NCBI GenBank assembly: GCA_020633195.1
Contig: JACKEC010000029.1
Span: forward strand, 1 to 64,000
Length of the DNA stretch: 64,000 bases
Direction of reading: 5' to 3'
Source of the DNA: Sandaracinaceae bacterium
GTDB taxonomy: Bacteria; Myxococcota_A; Polyangia; Polyangiales; Sandaracinaceae
Below, one piece after another: positions 24,467 to 32,124 of the stretch; position 1 is the first letter of the stretch, and each line of letters opens with the position of its first letter. A program made the position numbers and the translations under genes. The notes beneath the pieces are model-generated. The model searched no databases. It was given only the letters and a program-made list of their open reading frames with translations, and was not told the DNA's origin.

Positions 24467-26311
24467 CTACTCGGGAGCGCCGGCCTCGGCGGGCCAGCTG
24501 CAGTCGCGCCCCTGGTTCTGCTGCTGCAGGTACGTCATCAGCGGCGCGTAGTACTCGAGCATCGGCTCGGCGGTCAGATCGCGCCCCGTGTTCTCGCGCA
24601 GGACCTGCCGCCAGTCGCGGGTCGCGCCGGGGGTCATGATGGTCCGGAGGAACTCCCCGACCTCGGGCCGGTTGTAGTAGTTGCAGGCGTGCGGGTCCTG
24701 GTGGAGCAGGTTCCGGCAGATGTGGTCGTGGAGCTGGTACACGAGCACGTTGGCGAGCGCGTAGTCGTAGTACTGCGCCGGGTCGTCGTTGATGTGCGTC
24801 TTGGTGCACGCGTCGCAGCCGTTGGACGGGCGGTCCTCGGGCGGCGCGATGCCCTGGTAGCGACCGACGATCTCCCACCAGCGCTGGTTGAGCTCGTCGG
24901 CGGGGAGCTCGCCCGCGTAGAGGTCGCGCTCGAAGTGGCTCATCGTCCCGGCCGCGAAGGGCATGAACGTGATCGGGCCGGTCAGAGCGCTGTCGAGCAG
25001 CCAGCGGACCTCGTCGATGTCCTGCTCGTCGGAGAGGAGGCCGATCTCGCGCAGGTACGGGGGCTGGCTCGCGGCGAGCGCGATCAGGTCGCCCATGCCC
25101 TCGTGGTAGCTGCGGTTCGCGCCCTCGCGCAGGAGCGGCGGCACGTCCGGGTTCGAGTAGCTGATGTAGTAGTAGATGTGCCCGAGCTCGTGGTGAGTGG
25201 TCGTGAACCAGTCCCAGGTCGACTCGACGCTCATCAGCGACCGCACGTCCTCGCGAAGGTCGATGTGCCACGCGCTCGCGTGCGCGTTCTTGCGACGTGT
25301 CTGGCCCTCGGGCACGGGGTAGAGGTCGCTGTTCTCGTAGAAGCTCTCGGGCAGGGCGGTGAAGCCCATCGACTGATAGAAGCGCTCGGCCTGCTGCACG
25401 AGCCACTCGGGCTCGCGGCCCGTCATCATCGAGTCCATGTCGACGCCGTCGACGAGCCCGGGCCAGCTCTGGCCCCAGCGGTTGCCGATCCAGTGCGCGG
25501 GGATGAGGCGCGGGACGTCCGTGACGCCGTAGCGCTGCGCGAGCTCGTAGCGGGCCCAGCAGTGGAGCTGCGAGAAGAGCGGCCGCGTCTCGACCACGAG
25601 GCGGTCGAGCAGCTCCATCATCTCCTCGGTGCTCATCCCGTAGTTCGAGACCTGGAACTGGAAGAAGTCCTGGTAGCCCATCTCCTGCGCGACGCCGTTG
25701 CGCAGGCCGCGCAGCTCGACGAGGCCGTCACGAAGGGTCGGGCCCACGTCCTTGCTCGCGCGCCACGCGTTGAGCCGCTCGTCGAGGTCGCGCGACTCGA
25801 CGAGCACGCGGTCGATGTCGTTGGTGGTGACGGGCTGGGTGCACTCGCCCGCCTCGCGCGCGAGGCAGAACTGGTAGCCGTCGAGCCGCGCGCTCTGGGC
25901 GCTCTCCGCCGCGACGCGCGCGCGGGCGAGCTCCGGGTTGGTCATCGGCGCGCCGGCGGCGAGCTCGAGCATGTGGTGGATCTGGCGGGCGGTGATGTCG
26001 TCGAGCTCGGCCTCGTGCTCGAGCAGCGCTCGCGCGCGCTCGATGATCTCGGCGTTGCCCGCGAACGCGCTGAAGGCCGTGTCCGCGCCCGTCCGCGCGC
26101 CGGTGTGCTCTTCCGAGACGTCCGTGCTCGCGACCCACGCCGCGCGCGACGCCTCGGTGCTCAGCGCGAGCAGGATCGGGTCGTAGAAGGCCAGGAGCAG
26201 GTCGGCCTCCTCCTGCGGGGTGCGCTCGGTGGCGTGCTCGGCCGGCGGGGCGCCGGAGCTGCCGCAGCTCGAGAGCAGGAGCGCGAGGACCAGGGCGATC
26301 GGGCGGGTCAT
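24467..26311 (-). CDS. M2-family peptidyl-dipeptidase (ACE-like), lipoprotein
   Basis: 614 aa from ATG 26311 (MTRPIALVLALLLSSC, lipobox Cys16). This is a full-length M2 peptidase: zinc motif HHELGH with His374, Glu375 and His378, third ligand Glu404 in HEGMGD, and typical blocks AHASAWHIDL, GQSWPGLVD and FMPFAAGTMSHFERDLY. The homologous enzyme in animals is angiotensin-converting enzyme; bacterial forms cut dipeptides from peptide C-termini. As a lipoprotein it probably acts in the periplasm or at the cell surface in peptide feeding. It lies divergent to the glutaredoxin-like gene, 64 bases apart. Confidence 0.9.
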   Translation of the reverse strand: MTRPIALVLALLLSSCGSSGAPPAEHATERTPQEEADLLLAFYDPILLALSTEASRAAWVASTDVSEEHTGARTGADTAFSAFAGNAEIIERARALLEHEAELDDITARQIHHMLELAAGAPMTNPELARARVAAESAQSARLDGYQFCLAREAGECTQPVTTNDIDRVLVESRDLDERLNAWRASKDVGPTLRDGLVELRGLRNGVAQEMGYQDFFQFQVSNYGMSTEEMMELLDRLVVETRPLFSQLHCWARYELAQRYGVTDVPRLIPAHWIGNRWGQSWPGLVDGVDMDSMMTGREPEWLVQQAERFYQSMGFTALPESFYENSDLYPVPEGQTRRKNAHASAWHIDLREDVRSLMSVESTWDWFTTTHHELGHIYYYISYSNPDVPPLLREGANRSYHEGMGDLIALAASQPPYLREIGLLSDEQDIDEVRWLLDSALTGPITFMPFAAGTMSHFERDLYAGELPADELNQRWWEIVGRYQGIAPPEDRPSNGCDACTKTHINDDPAQYYDYALANVLVYQLHDHICRNLLHQDPHACNYYNRPEVGEFLRTIMTPGATRDWRQVLRENTGRDLTAEPMLEYYAPLMTYLQQQNQGRDCSWPAEAGAPE

Positions 26312-26375
26312 GGCGGCCGAACTTGCCAGGGAGGGGGCTGGACGACAACCAGACGCGGACTTACGTCGGAGCCGC

Positions 26376-26744
26376 ATGACGCGACCCCTCTTCGTCGAAG
26401 CCGACGTCCACCCCGCCATCCGCGACAAGATCGCGGGCTACCAGTCCGACCTGCTCGACACCGTGCGCGCCGCGGTGAAGGCCGACGACATCGTCGTGGT
26501 GGGCATGGCGCAGAACCCCCACGTCAAGAAGGCTCGCGCGCTACTCAAGTCGCGCGGCCTCGAGTTCACCTACCTCGAGTACGGGAGCTACCTCGGCGCC
26601 TGGCGCCAGCGCCTCGCGCTGAAGATGTGGACCGGCTGGCCCACGTTCCCGATGGTGTTCGTGAAGGGCACCTTCGTCGGAGGCGCCGCCGATCTCACGC
26701 GCCTCGCCGAGTCCGGCGAGCTCGACGAGCTGCTCGGGCGCTGA
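26376..26744 (+). CDS. Glutaredoxin-fold protein without active-site cysteine
   Basis: 122 aa, starting at ATG 26376. The fold signature is that of monothiol glutaredoxins: strand DIVVVGMAQNPHVKKARALL, then LEFTYLEYG, and WPTFPMVFVKGTFVGGAADL (cis-Pro and glutathione-binding GG). However, the CxxC/CGFS site is replaced by NPHV, and the whole protein contains no cysteine. It cannot do thiol exchange or ligate an iron-sulfur cluster in the usual way. It may bind glutathione or act as a regulator. The 3' end overlaps the convergent MYXO-CTERM gene by 50 bases. Confidence 0.8.
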   Translation: MTRPLFVEADVHPAIRDKIAGYQSDLLDTVRAAVKADDIVVVGMAQNPHVKKARALLKSRGLEFTYLEYGSYLGAWRQRLALKMWTGWPTFPMVFVKGTFVGGAADLTRLAESGELDELLGR

Positions 26745-27906
26745 GCCCGAGCGCCGCGATCGCGAGGAGGGCGAGCGAGCCCCGCGGCCGGCGCGGCGTC
26801 GCGCGGCACGCGCAGCCGCCCCCGCCGCCGAACGTGACGGGGACGTTGGCGCCTGCGTCGGCCGACGCGCCGCCTCCGTCGGCGCTCCCCTCGCCGCCAT
26901 CCATCGGCGTGACCGCCGCGTCCGCGGGCGCGTCGCCCGCGTCGGGCGGCACGTCGCCCGCGTCGGGGAGCGTGTCGCCCGCGTCGAGCCCCGGCACCCC
27001 CGCGTCCACGGGGGTCGTCCCCCCGTCGAGCTCCGTGACGTCGACCACGCAGATGCGGCTGTCGTCCCGCTCGGCGCCGTTGGGGATGCCGTCGCCGTCG
27101 CAGTCGCCGTCCTCGGGCCGGACGGGCTGGCGGGAGACCGGATCGCGGACGCAGTCGGACGGGGTCACCCGCGGATCGCAGTACGGCGGCGTGCAGAAGG
27201 TGTGGCGGAGCGTCGTGTCGTCCACCTCGATCTGGCCGCTGGGGCAGACCCACACGCCGTCCCCGCAGTAGAGCTCCGAGGTCATCGGGAAGCAGGTCGT
27301 CCCGCCGCCGTCGTCGGTGAGGCGGCACTCGCCCGCGTCTCCGAGCGGCGTCGTGCACGTGCCCCGCGGGTCGCACCCGATCGGCAGCTCGTGGCACGTG
27401 GTCCCGCTCCACACCGCGTACGGCAGCGGCCCGCGGCACGGGTCGCTCCCCGCCTCGACCTCGTCGCCGTTGCGGATCCCGTCCATGTCGCAGTCGCCGC
27501 GATCCCAGACCACGAGCGGGCCGCCCCCGTCGCGGTGACAGTTGGCGATCTGCGTGTTGGTGGGGCGGGCGCCGCCCGCGCAGTAGTCGGGCCCCACCGC
27601 GCAGACCGCGACGCTGGAGACGGGGACGCAGACCCCGACCCCGGCCGCCGGATCCGCCGGGCAGTCTCGGTCCTCGGTGCAGCAGAGGACGGCGTCGTCC
27701 GGGAGGCAGAGGCTGAGCGAGCCGACGTTGAGGCAGGTCCCCGAGCCGCCGCCGTCGATCGCGCAGCGCGCGCCGGGCGCGCAGGAGGCGCCGAGCGTCG
27801 GCAGGACCGTGCACATCCCGCCCACGAGAACCCCGGGCGCGGCGGCGGCTGGGCTCGCCAGCGCCATCACCCCGAGAGCAAGCGCCGCCCCCCACCATCG
27901 TCGCAT
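26695..27906 (-). CDS. Secreted Cys-rich protein with MYXO-CTERM anchor
   Basis: 403 aa from ATG 27906 (MRRWWGAALALGVMALASPA, Sec signal), preceded by AAGGGG nine bases before the ATG; an in-frame TTG at 27930 is weaker. The body has many cysteine pairs and two calcium-type thrombospondin-3-like motifs (DCDMDGIRNGDE and DCDGDGIPNGAE). A linker of degenerate 'PDAGD' repeats leads to the GGGGGCAC motif, a hydrophobic helix and an Arg-rich end, the MYXO-CTERM signal. It is likely held on the outer surface. No enzyme domain was recognised. Confidence 0.75.
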   Translation of the reverse strand: MRRWWGAALALGVMALASPAAAAPGVLVGGMCTVLPTLGASCAPGARCAIDGGGSGTCLNVGSLSLCLPDDAVLCCTEDRDCPADPAAGVGVCVPVSSVAVCAVGPDYCAGGARPTNTQIANCHRDGGGPLVVWDRGDCDMDGIRNGDEVEAGSDPCRGPLPYAVWSGTTCHELPIGCDPRGTCTTPLGDAGECRLTDDGGGTTCFPMTSELYCGDGVWVCPSGQIEVDDTTLRHTFCTPPYCDPRVTPSDCVRDPVSRQPVRPEDGDCDGDGIPNGAERDDSRICVVDVTELDGGTTPVDAGVPGLDAGDTLPDAGDVPPDAGDAPADAAVTPMDGGEGSADGGGASADAGANVPVTFGGGGGCACRATPRRPRGSLALLAIAALGLSARAARRARRTRRGA

Positions 27907-28023
27907 CGTGTCGCGCCCCTTCGAGTCCAAGCCGAGCCAGTAAGGAGGCCGCGCTGACGGCCTCGATTCCAGTGTGCCGAGGCGGGGCCACCGCTTTCAA
28001 GGGACGGTGCTACGGTTCGCGCG

Positions 28024-28698
28024 ATGGCCGAACGCATCCTCGTCGTGGAGGACGACGCGAAGCTCGGTGCGCAGATCGTCGAGCAGCTCGAGCGCGCGGG
28101 CTGGGACGTGAAGTGGATCGACGACGGCGACGTCGCGGCTCGAGAGGAGCCCGCTCCGTACTCTCTCGTCATCCTGGATCTGATGCTGCCGGGCACCTAC
28201 GGCCTCGACGTCCTCAAGCGCTACCGCAAGACGAGCGACGTGCCCGTGCTGATCCTGACCGCGCGCGACCATCCCGCGGACCGCGTGCGCGGCCTCGAGC
28301 TCGGCGCGGACGACTACGTCACCAAGCCCTTCTGGCCCGAGGAGCTCGTCGCGCGGGTGAAGGCCCGGCTGCGGCGCCCCGTGATGACCCGCGCCGAGGG
28401 CGTCGCGGTCGGCGCGCTGCGGATCGATCTGAGCGCCCGGGCCGTGTCCGTCGCCGGCGAGGCGATCGAGCTCACCAAGGTCGAGTTCGATCTTCTCGCC
28501 GAGCTCGTGCGCCGACCGGGGCAGGCGCTGACGCGCGACGCGCTCGTCGACCGCGTGCTCGACCCCGAGCGCATGGGCACCGCGCGCACCCTCGACGTGC
28601 ACATGTCGCGGCTGCGGAAGAAGCTCGGCGTCGAGTCCAAGCGGATCGCGACCGTCTGGGGGATCGGCTATCGGTTCGACCCCAGCGAGGACGCGTGA
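28024..28698 (+). CDS. OmpR/PhoB-family response regulator
   Basis: 224 aa. Receiver domain with acidic pair Glu9/Asp10-Asp11, phospho-acceptor Asp52 in VILDLMLPG, Thr79 and Lys101 (DDYVTKPFW). C-terminal winged helix from about 125 (LRIDLSARAVSVAGEAIELTK ... TLDVHMSRLRKKLG ... VWGIGYRF). It should be phosphorylated by the histidine kinase encoded directly downstream, whose GTG overlaps this stop (GTGA). Targets are unknown. Confidence 0.95.
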   Translation: MAERILVVEDDAKLGAQIVEQLERAGWDVKWIDDGDVAAREEPAPYSLVILDLMLPGTYGLDVLKRYRKTSDVPVLILTARDHPADRVRGLELGADDYVTKPFWPEELVARVKARLRRPVMTRAEGVAVGALRIDLSARAVSVAGEAIELTKVEFDLLAELVRRPGQALTRDALVDRVLDPERMGTARTLDVHMSRLRKKLGVESKRIATVWGIGYRFDPSEDA

Positions 28699-30089
28699 AG
28701 CTCCGCGCGAGGCTCCTCGCCACGCTGATCGTGCTCGCGATCCCCATCGTCGCGGGCTTCACGCTCTACACCGCGTGGTCGTCGCGGCAGGCCCTGGTGC
28801 AGGCGACCTACGAGACGACCGTGGAGCGGATGGAGGCGGTCGGCCGCGAGCGCTGCGAGGAGGTCCCGGAGGGCTTCGCGCGCCGCGCCGGGATCCGGCC
28901 CGGGCGAGCGCTCGGGCCTCGCGCCCTCGGCCCGCGCGGCGCGCTCGGCCCCGGTCGGCGCTTCGGCCGCATGCAGGCGGTCTACGACGACACGTACCAG
29001 CCACGCATTGCCGGAGATCCACCGCTCGACCCGGCCCTGCGCGCGGAGCTCGAGGGGGGCGCCGAGACCGCCGCGGACTTCGGCGACCAGCGCGTTCGCA
29101 TCGCCATGCGCATGCCGTGGGACGGCCCCTGCAGCGTCATCGTCGTCGATCGCCCGGCGGGCGATCTGGCGGGCCGAGCCGCGGCGAGCCGGACCGCCGG
29201 GCTCGCGGCCGGCGTGGTCGCGGTCACCGCGCTCGCCGCGTTCCTCGCGCTCGCCCCCGTGGTGCGCCGCATTCGTCGCCTCGAGGCGGCGGTGAAGGGA
29301 CAGGCCTCGGGCGGCTACGAGGGCTCGGTGCCGATCGAGGGCAGCGACGAGGTGGCGGACCTCGCCCGCGCCTTCAACGAGGCGAGCTCGCAGATCCGCT
29401 TGCGCCTCGAGGAGCTCTCCGCCCGAGACAAGGCGCTGACCGAATTCCTGCAGAGCACCACGCACGACGTGATGGTCCCGCTCACCGTGCTGCAGGGACA
29501 CCTCAGCGATCTGCGGCGCATCGGCGGCGACAGCGAGCCGGTCGTGCGCGCGGCGATGGAGGAGGCCCACTACCTCGCGTCGCTCGTGAAGAACCTGAAC
29601 GCGGCGGCCCGCCTCGACGCTGGCGAGCCCATGATCGCGCGGCACGAGCTCGACCTCGGCGAGCTCGTCGAGCGCGTCGTCTCGCGCCACGCCCCGATCG
29701 CGAAGACCCGCGGCATCGCCCTGAACCACTCCATCCCCGAGGAGCCCGTCCACGTGAACGCGGACTCGACCCTGCTCGAGCAGATGGTCGGCAACCTCGT
29801 GCACAACGCCATCCGCTACAACCAGGAGGGCGGCCACGTCGCCGTGATCCTCGAGCGGGGCTTCCGCGTCACCGTCAAAGACGATGGCCCCGGCATCCCC
29901 GAGGAGGAGCTCGAGCGCGTCGGCGAGCGCCAGTTCCGAGGCGGCGAGGCGAGGCAGCGCCGCCCCACCGGTCTCGGCCTCGGCCTCCACATCGTCCGCG
30001 ACGTCGCCGAGCGCCACGGCTACGCCCTGACCTTCGAGTCCCCCGAAGAGGGCGGCCTCACGGTCGTCATCCGCGGCGCCGAGGTCTGA
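28695..30089 (+). CDS. Sensor histidine kinase
   Basis: 464 aa, GTG start inside the regulator stop. TM1 at about 5-27. A periplasmic part of about 130 residues includes an Arg/Gly/Pro-rich stretch with repeated ALGPR. TM2 at about 167-190, then HAMP (about 190-245). The HisKA motif is STTHDVMVPL with phospho-acceptor His257. The ATPase domain has GNLVHNAIRYNQ (N box), DDGPGIP (G1) and RPTGLGLGLHIV (G2). The signal is unknown; the short sensor without a known fold gives no hint. It forms a two-gene operon with the OmpR-type regulator. Confidence 0.95.
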   Translation: MKLRARLLATLIVLAIPIVAGFTLYTAWSSRQALVQATYETTVERMEAVGRERCEEVPEGFARRAGIRPGRALGPRALGPRGALGPGRRFGRMQAVYDDTYQPRIAGDPPLDPALRAELEGGAETAADFGDQRVRIAMRMPWDGPCSVIVVDRPAGDLAGRAAASRTAGLAAGVVAVTALAAFLALAPVVRRIRRLEAAVKGQASGGYEGSVPIEGSDEVADLARAFNEASSQIRLRLEELSARDKALTEFLQSTTHDVMVPLTVLQGHLSDLRRIGGDSEPVVRAAMEEAHYLASLVKNLNAAARLDAGEPMIARHELDLGELVERVVSRHAPIAKTRGIALNHSIPEEPVHVNADSTLLEQMVGNLVHNAIRYNQEGGHVAVILERGFRVTVKDDGPGIPEEELERVGERQFRGGEARQRRPTGLGLGLHIVRDVAERHGYALTFESPEEGGLTVVIRGAEV

Positions 30090-30103
30090 AGGCTGATGTA
30101 GCC

Positions 30104-30778
30104 TCAAGCCCCGGTCGCCGCGGCGCGCATGCGCCTCACTTCCTGATCCGCCTCCCGAATCACCTCCGGCTGCCGGTACGTCGGCGCCAGCTTCAGCACC
30201 CACGCCCGCGCGGTCGCGAAAGAGACCCGGTGGCCGGGTGAGACGTACAGCGGCTTCACGCCGGGCTGGGTCCTCAGCGCGTCACCGACGTGCTCACCCG
30301 CCTCCTCGATCGGCGCGTGGTCACCCCTCGCCAGTCCGAGCGAGCCGGCCGTCCCGAGGAGCTGGTTCTTCGCGCACCCGATCGCGGGCACGTCGAGCAG
30401 CAGCCCCAGGTGCGATGCGACGCCTAGGCGCCTTGGGTGGAGGATCCCGTTGCCGTCGCAGACCACGAGGTCCGCGGGGCGGCGCAGCGCCTCGAAGCAC
30501 GCGAGCAGCGCGGGCAGCTCGCGGAACGACAAGAGACCCGGGACGTACGGGAACGTCGCGACGCCCTCGAAGCGCGCGACCTCGATCACGCTGAGGGTGG
30601 TCGCGTCGAGCACGCACACCGCCGCCCACAGGCGGTCGCCGCCGATCTCGTACGCGATGTCCGCGCCGGCCACGCGGCGCACCGGGTCGAGGCGATCGTT
30701 GAGCTCGACTCTCGGCGCGAGCTCGCCCTGGAGCCCCTCCGCTTCCGCGGGGTCGCTCGTGAGCCCGGGCCGGGTCAC
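30104..30778 (-). CDS. nfi: Endonuclease V
   Basis: 224 aa, the usual family length; GTG start at 30778. Catalytic acidic residues are conserved: Asp40 in GADIAY, Glu87 in SFRELPAL and Asp108 in CDGNGILHPRRLG. The downstream GCAKNQLLG and VKPLYVSPGHRVS blocks match nfi. It nicks DNA one bond 3' of deaminated adenine (inosine) and starts alternative excision repair. It is the third gene of a minus-strand operon, one base after the AgmX-type lipoprotein gene. Confidence 0.93.
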   Translation of the reverse strand: MTRPGLTSDPAEAEGLQGELAPRVELNDRLDPVRRVAGADIAYEIGGDRLWAAVCVLDATTLSVIEVARFEGVATFPYVPGLLSFRELPALLACFEALRRPADLVVCDGNGILHPRRLGVASHLGLLLDVPAIGCAKNQLLGTAGSLGLARGDHAPIEEAGEHVGDALRTQPGVKPLYVSPGHRVSFATARAWVLKLAPTYRQPEVIREADQEVRRMRAAATGA

Positions 30779-30779
30779 G

Positions 30780-31352
30780 TCACTCCATCGGCGCGAAGCG
30801 GACGCGGGCCTCGAGCACGGAGGCCTCCTCGGGGCCTGGCACGACGCGGAGGTGCGTCAACACCGTCGCGAGGCACTCACCGATCGCTCGATGGTTCTCG
30901 TCGGCGTCCGTCGTCACTTCGTCGACCTGGCCCGCGGACGTGACCGTGAGCCGCGCCACGACGGTGGCCGCCAGCGTCCGATCGGCGCGCAGCTCGCGCT
31001 CGTAGCAAGGCACGAGCGCGCGGATCCGCGAGTGGAGCATCCGGACCATGATCTGCTCGTCGAAGTCCCCGCTCACTCGGCGGACCTCTTCGATCGTCAC
31101 GGCCCCCGCGACCCGGCCTCCCGCCGCGTCCTCTTCGGGCGTGAGCGGAGGCATGTCACCGCGCGGGGTGTCGGCCGAGGGCTCCGCCAACGGCGTCTCG
31201 GCGCTCGTCGCCTCGCCGCTCGTCGCCTCGCCGCCCGTCGCCTCGCCGCCCGTCGACTCGTCCGTCGCGGGCTCCTCGGCGGGTCCCCCACCGCAGCCCA
31301 AGGCGAGCACGAGGAACAGCACGGGGACCGACCCGCGCGTCGAGCGCGTCAC
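30780..31352 (-). CDS. Lipoprotein with AgmX/PglI-type C-terminal domain
   Basis: 190 aa, GTG at 31352 overlapping the upstream stop (GTGA). Signal VLFLVLALGCGGG with lipobox Cys22. A linker of five-residue repeats (TGGEA, TSGEA) follows, then from about 95 a domain with the GGRVAGAVTIEEVRRVSGD start, the LVPCYERELRADRTLAATV core with one Cys, IGECLATVL and a VRFAPM end. This is the TonB-C-like AgmX/PglI C-terminal domain found in myxobacterial envelope and motility proteins. Its function is not well defined. It sits between an unknown cytoplasmic protein and endonuclease V. Confidence 0.75.
   Translation of the reverse strand: MTRSTRGSVPVLFLVLALGCGGGPAEEPATDESTGGEATGGEATSGEATSAETPLAEPSADTPRGDMPPLTPEEDAAGGRVAGAVTIEEVRRVSGDFDEQIMVRMLHSRIRALVPCYERELRADRTLAATVVARLTVTSAGQVDEVTTDADENHRAIGECLATVLTHLRVVPGPEEASVLEARVRFAPME
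31199..31262. repeat. 15-base tandem repeat in the AgmX-type lipoprotein linker
   Basis: Four near-identical 15-base units (CTCGCCGCTCGTCGC and variants) encode the STGGEATGGEATSGEA linker. Short coding minisatellite with possible length variation. Confidence 0.6.
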
Positions 31353-32065
31353 GCCGGGATCCACGGGATCACGGCCCGCAGGCTCGCGAGCTCTTCGCCG
31401 TCGAGCACGCCGATTCGACGCTCGCCGCCGGGCATCGTCACGCGCAGGGCCGGTCGCCCGCCCACGTCCATCGATTCGGCCGCGCCGCCGGCGTCGAGCG
31501 CCTCGCCCAGGTCGCGCAGGCGCGGCGCGAGCTTGCGGAGCCCGGGCTGCAGACGCGTCCAGCCCATCGCCGCGGCGGCGGCGACGATCGGCTCCCACTT
31601 GCCGCCCTCGAGCAGCCCCTCGATCACGGAGAGGCGCCGATCGATGTCGCGCACCTGCGTCGCCGAGTGGAGCTTGAGCGCGTCGCGCAGCAGCGCCTCG
31701 AGGTGCTCGGGCTCGACGTCGTAGCAGTCGGGCGGGAGCTCCCGGCGCCCGCGGCCCACCCGCTCGAGGTTGGACACCGCGAGGTAGAGGGCGCGCACGC
31801 AGACGTCGGCCGCCTTCTTGGCGTTGCCCTTCAGCTCGCCGGCGAGGCGGACCGGCTCGGCGTGGACCTCGTTCCAGACGTCGACGAGGTTCCGCTTGCG
31901 GCGGTCGGGCCACCACGCGACGAGCGCGTCGAGCGCTCCGTCGAACACGGCGCGTTGCGGTTCGTCGATCTTCGTGGCCGCCATGTGACCCGCGTGGCTC
32001 GCGACGAGCGCGGCGACGGGGAGCTTGGCGTTCCAGAGGTTGAGCGCGGTATCGGTGAGGGCCAC
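31349..32065 (-). CDS. Conserved-looking cytoplasmic protein of unknown function
   Basis: 238 aa, mostly helical, no signal peptide or membrane segment. Starts MALTDTALNLWNAKLPVAAL. It contains many conserved-looking charged residues (AWWPDRRKRNLVDVWNEVH, GRRELPPDCYDVEPEHL). The last 50 residues are a small beta-rich part (RPALRVTMPGGERRIGVLDG). No family was recognised. It is the first gene of a three-gene operon (this gene, AgmX-type lipoprotein, endonuclease V) linked by a GTGA overlap and a one-base gap. Confidence 0.65.
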   Translation of the reverse strand: MALTDTALNLWNAKLPVAALVASHAGHMAATKIDEPQRAVFDGALDALVAWWPDRRKRNLVDVWNEVHAEPVRLAGELKGNAKKAADVCVRALYLAVSNLERVGRGRRELPPDCYDVEPEHLEALLRDALKLHSATQVRDIDRRLSVIEGLLEGGKWEPIVAAAAAMGWTRLQPGLRKLAPRLRDLGEALDAGGAAESMDVGGRPALRVTMPGGERRIGVLDGEELASLRAVIPWIPA

Positions 32066-32124
32066 GGCGGGACCATAGCAGGTGGACCGCGATCCCCGCT
32101 GCGAGGGCGTGGTAGCTTCGTCCC

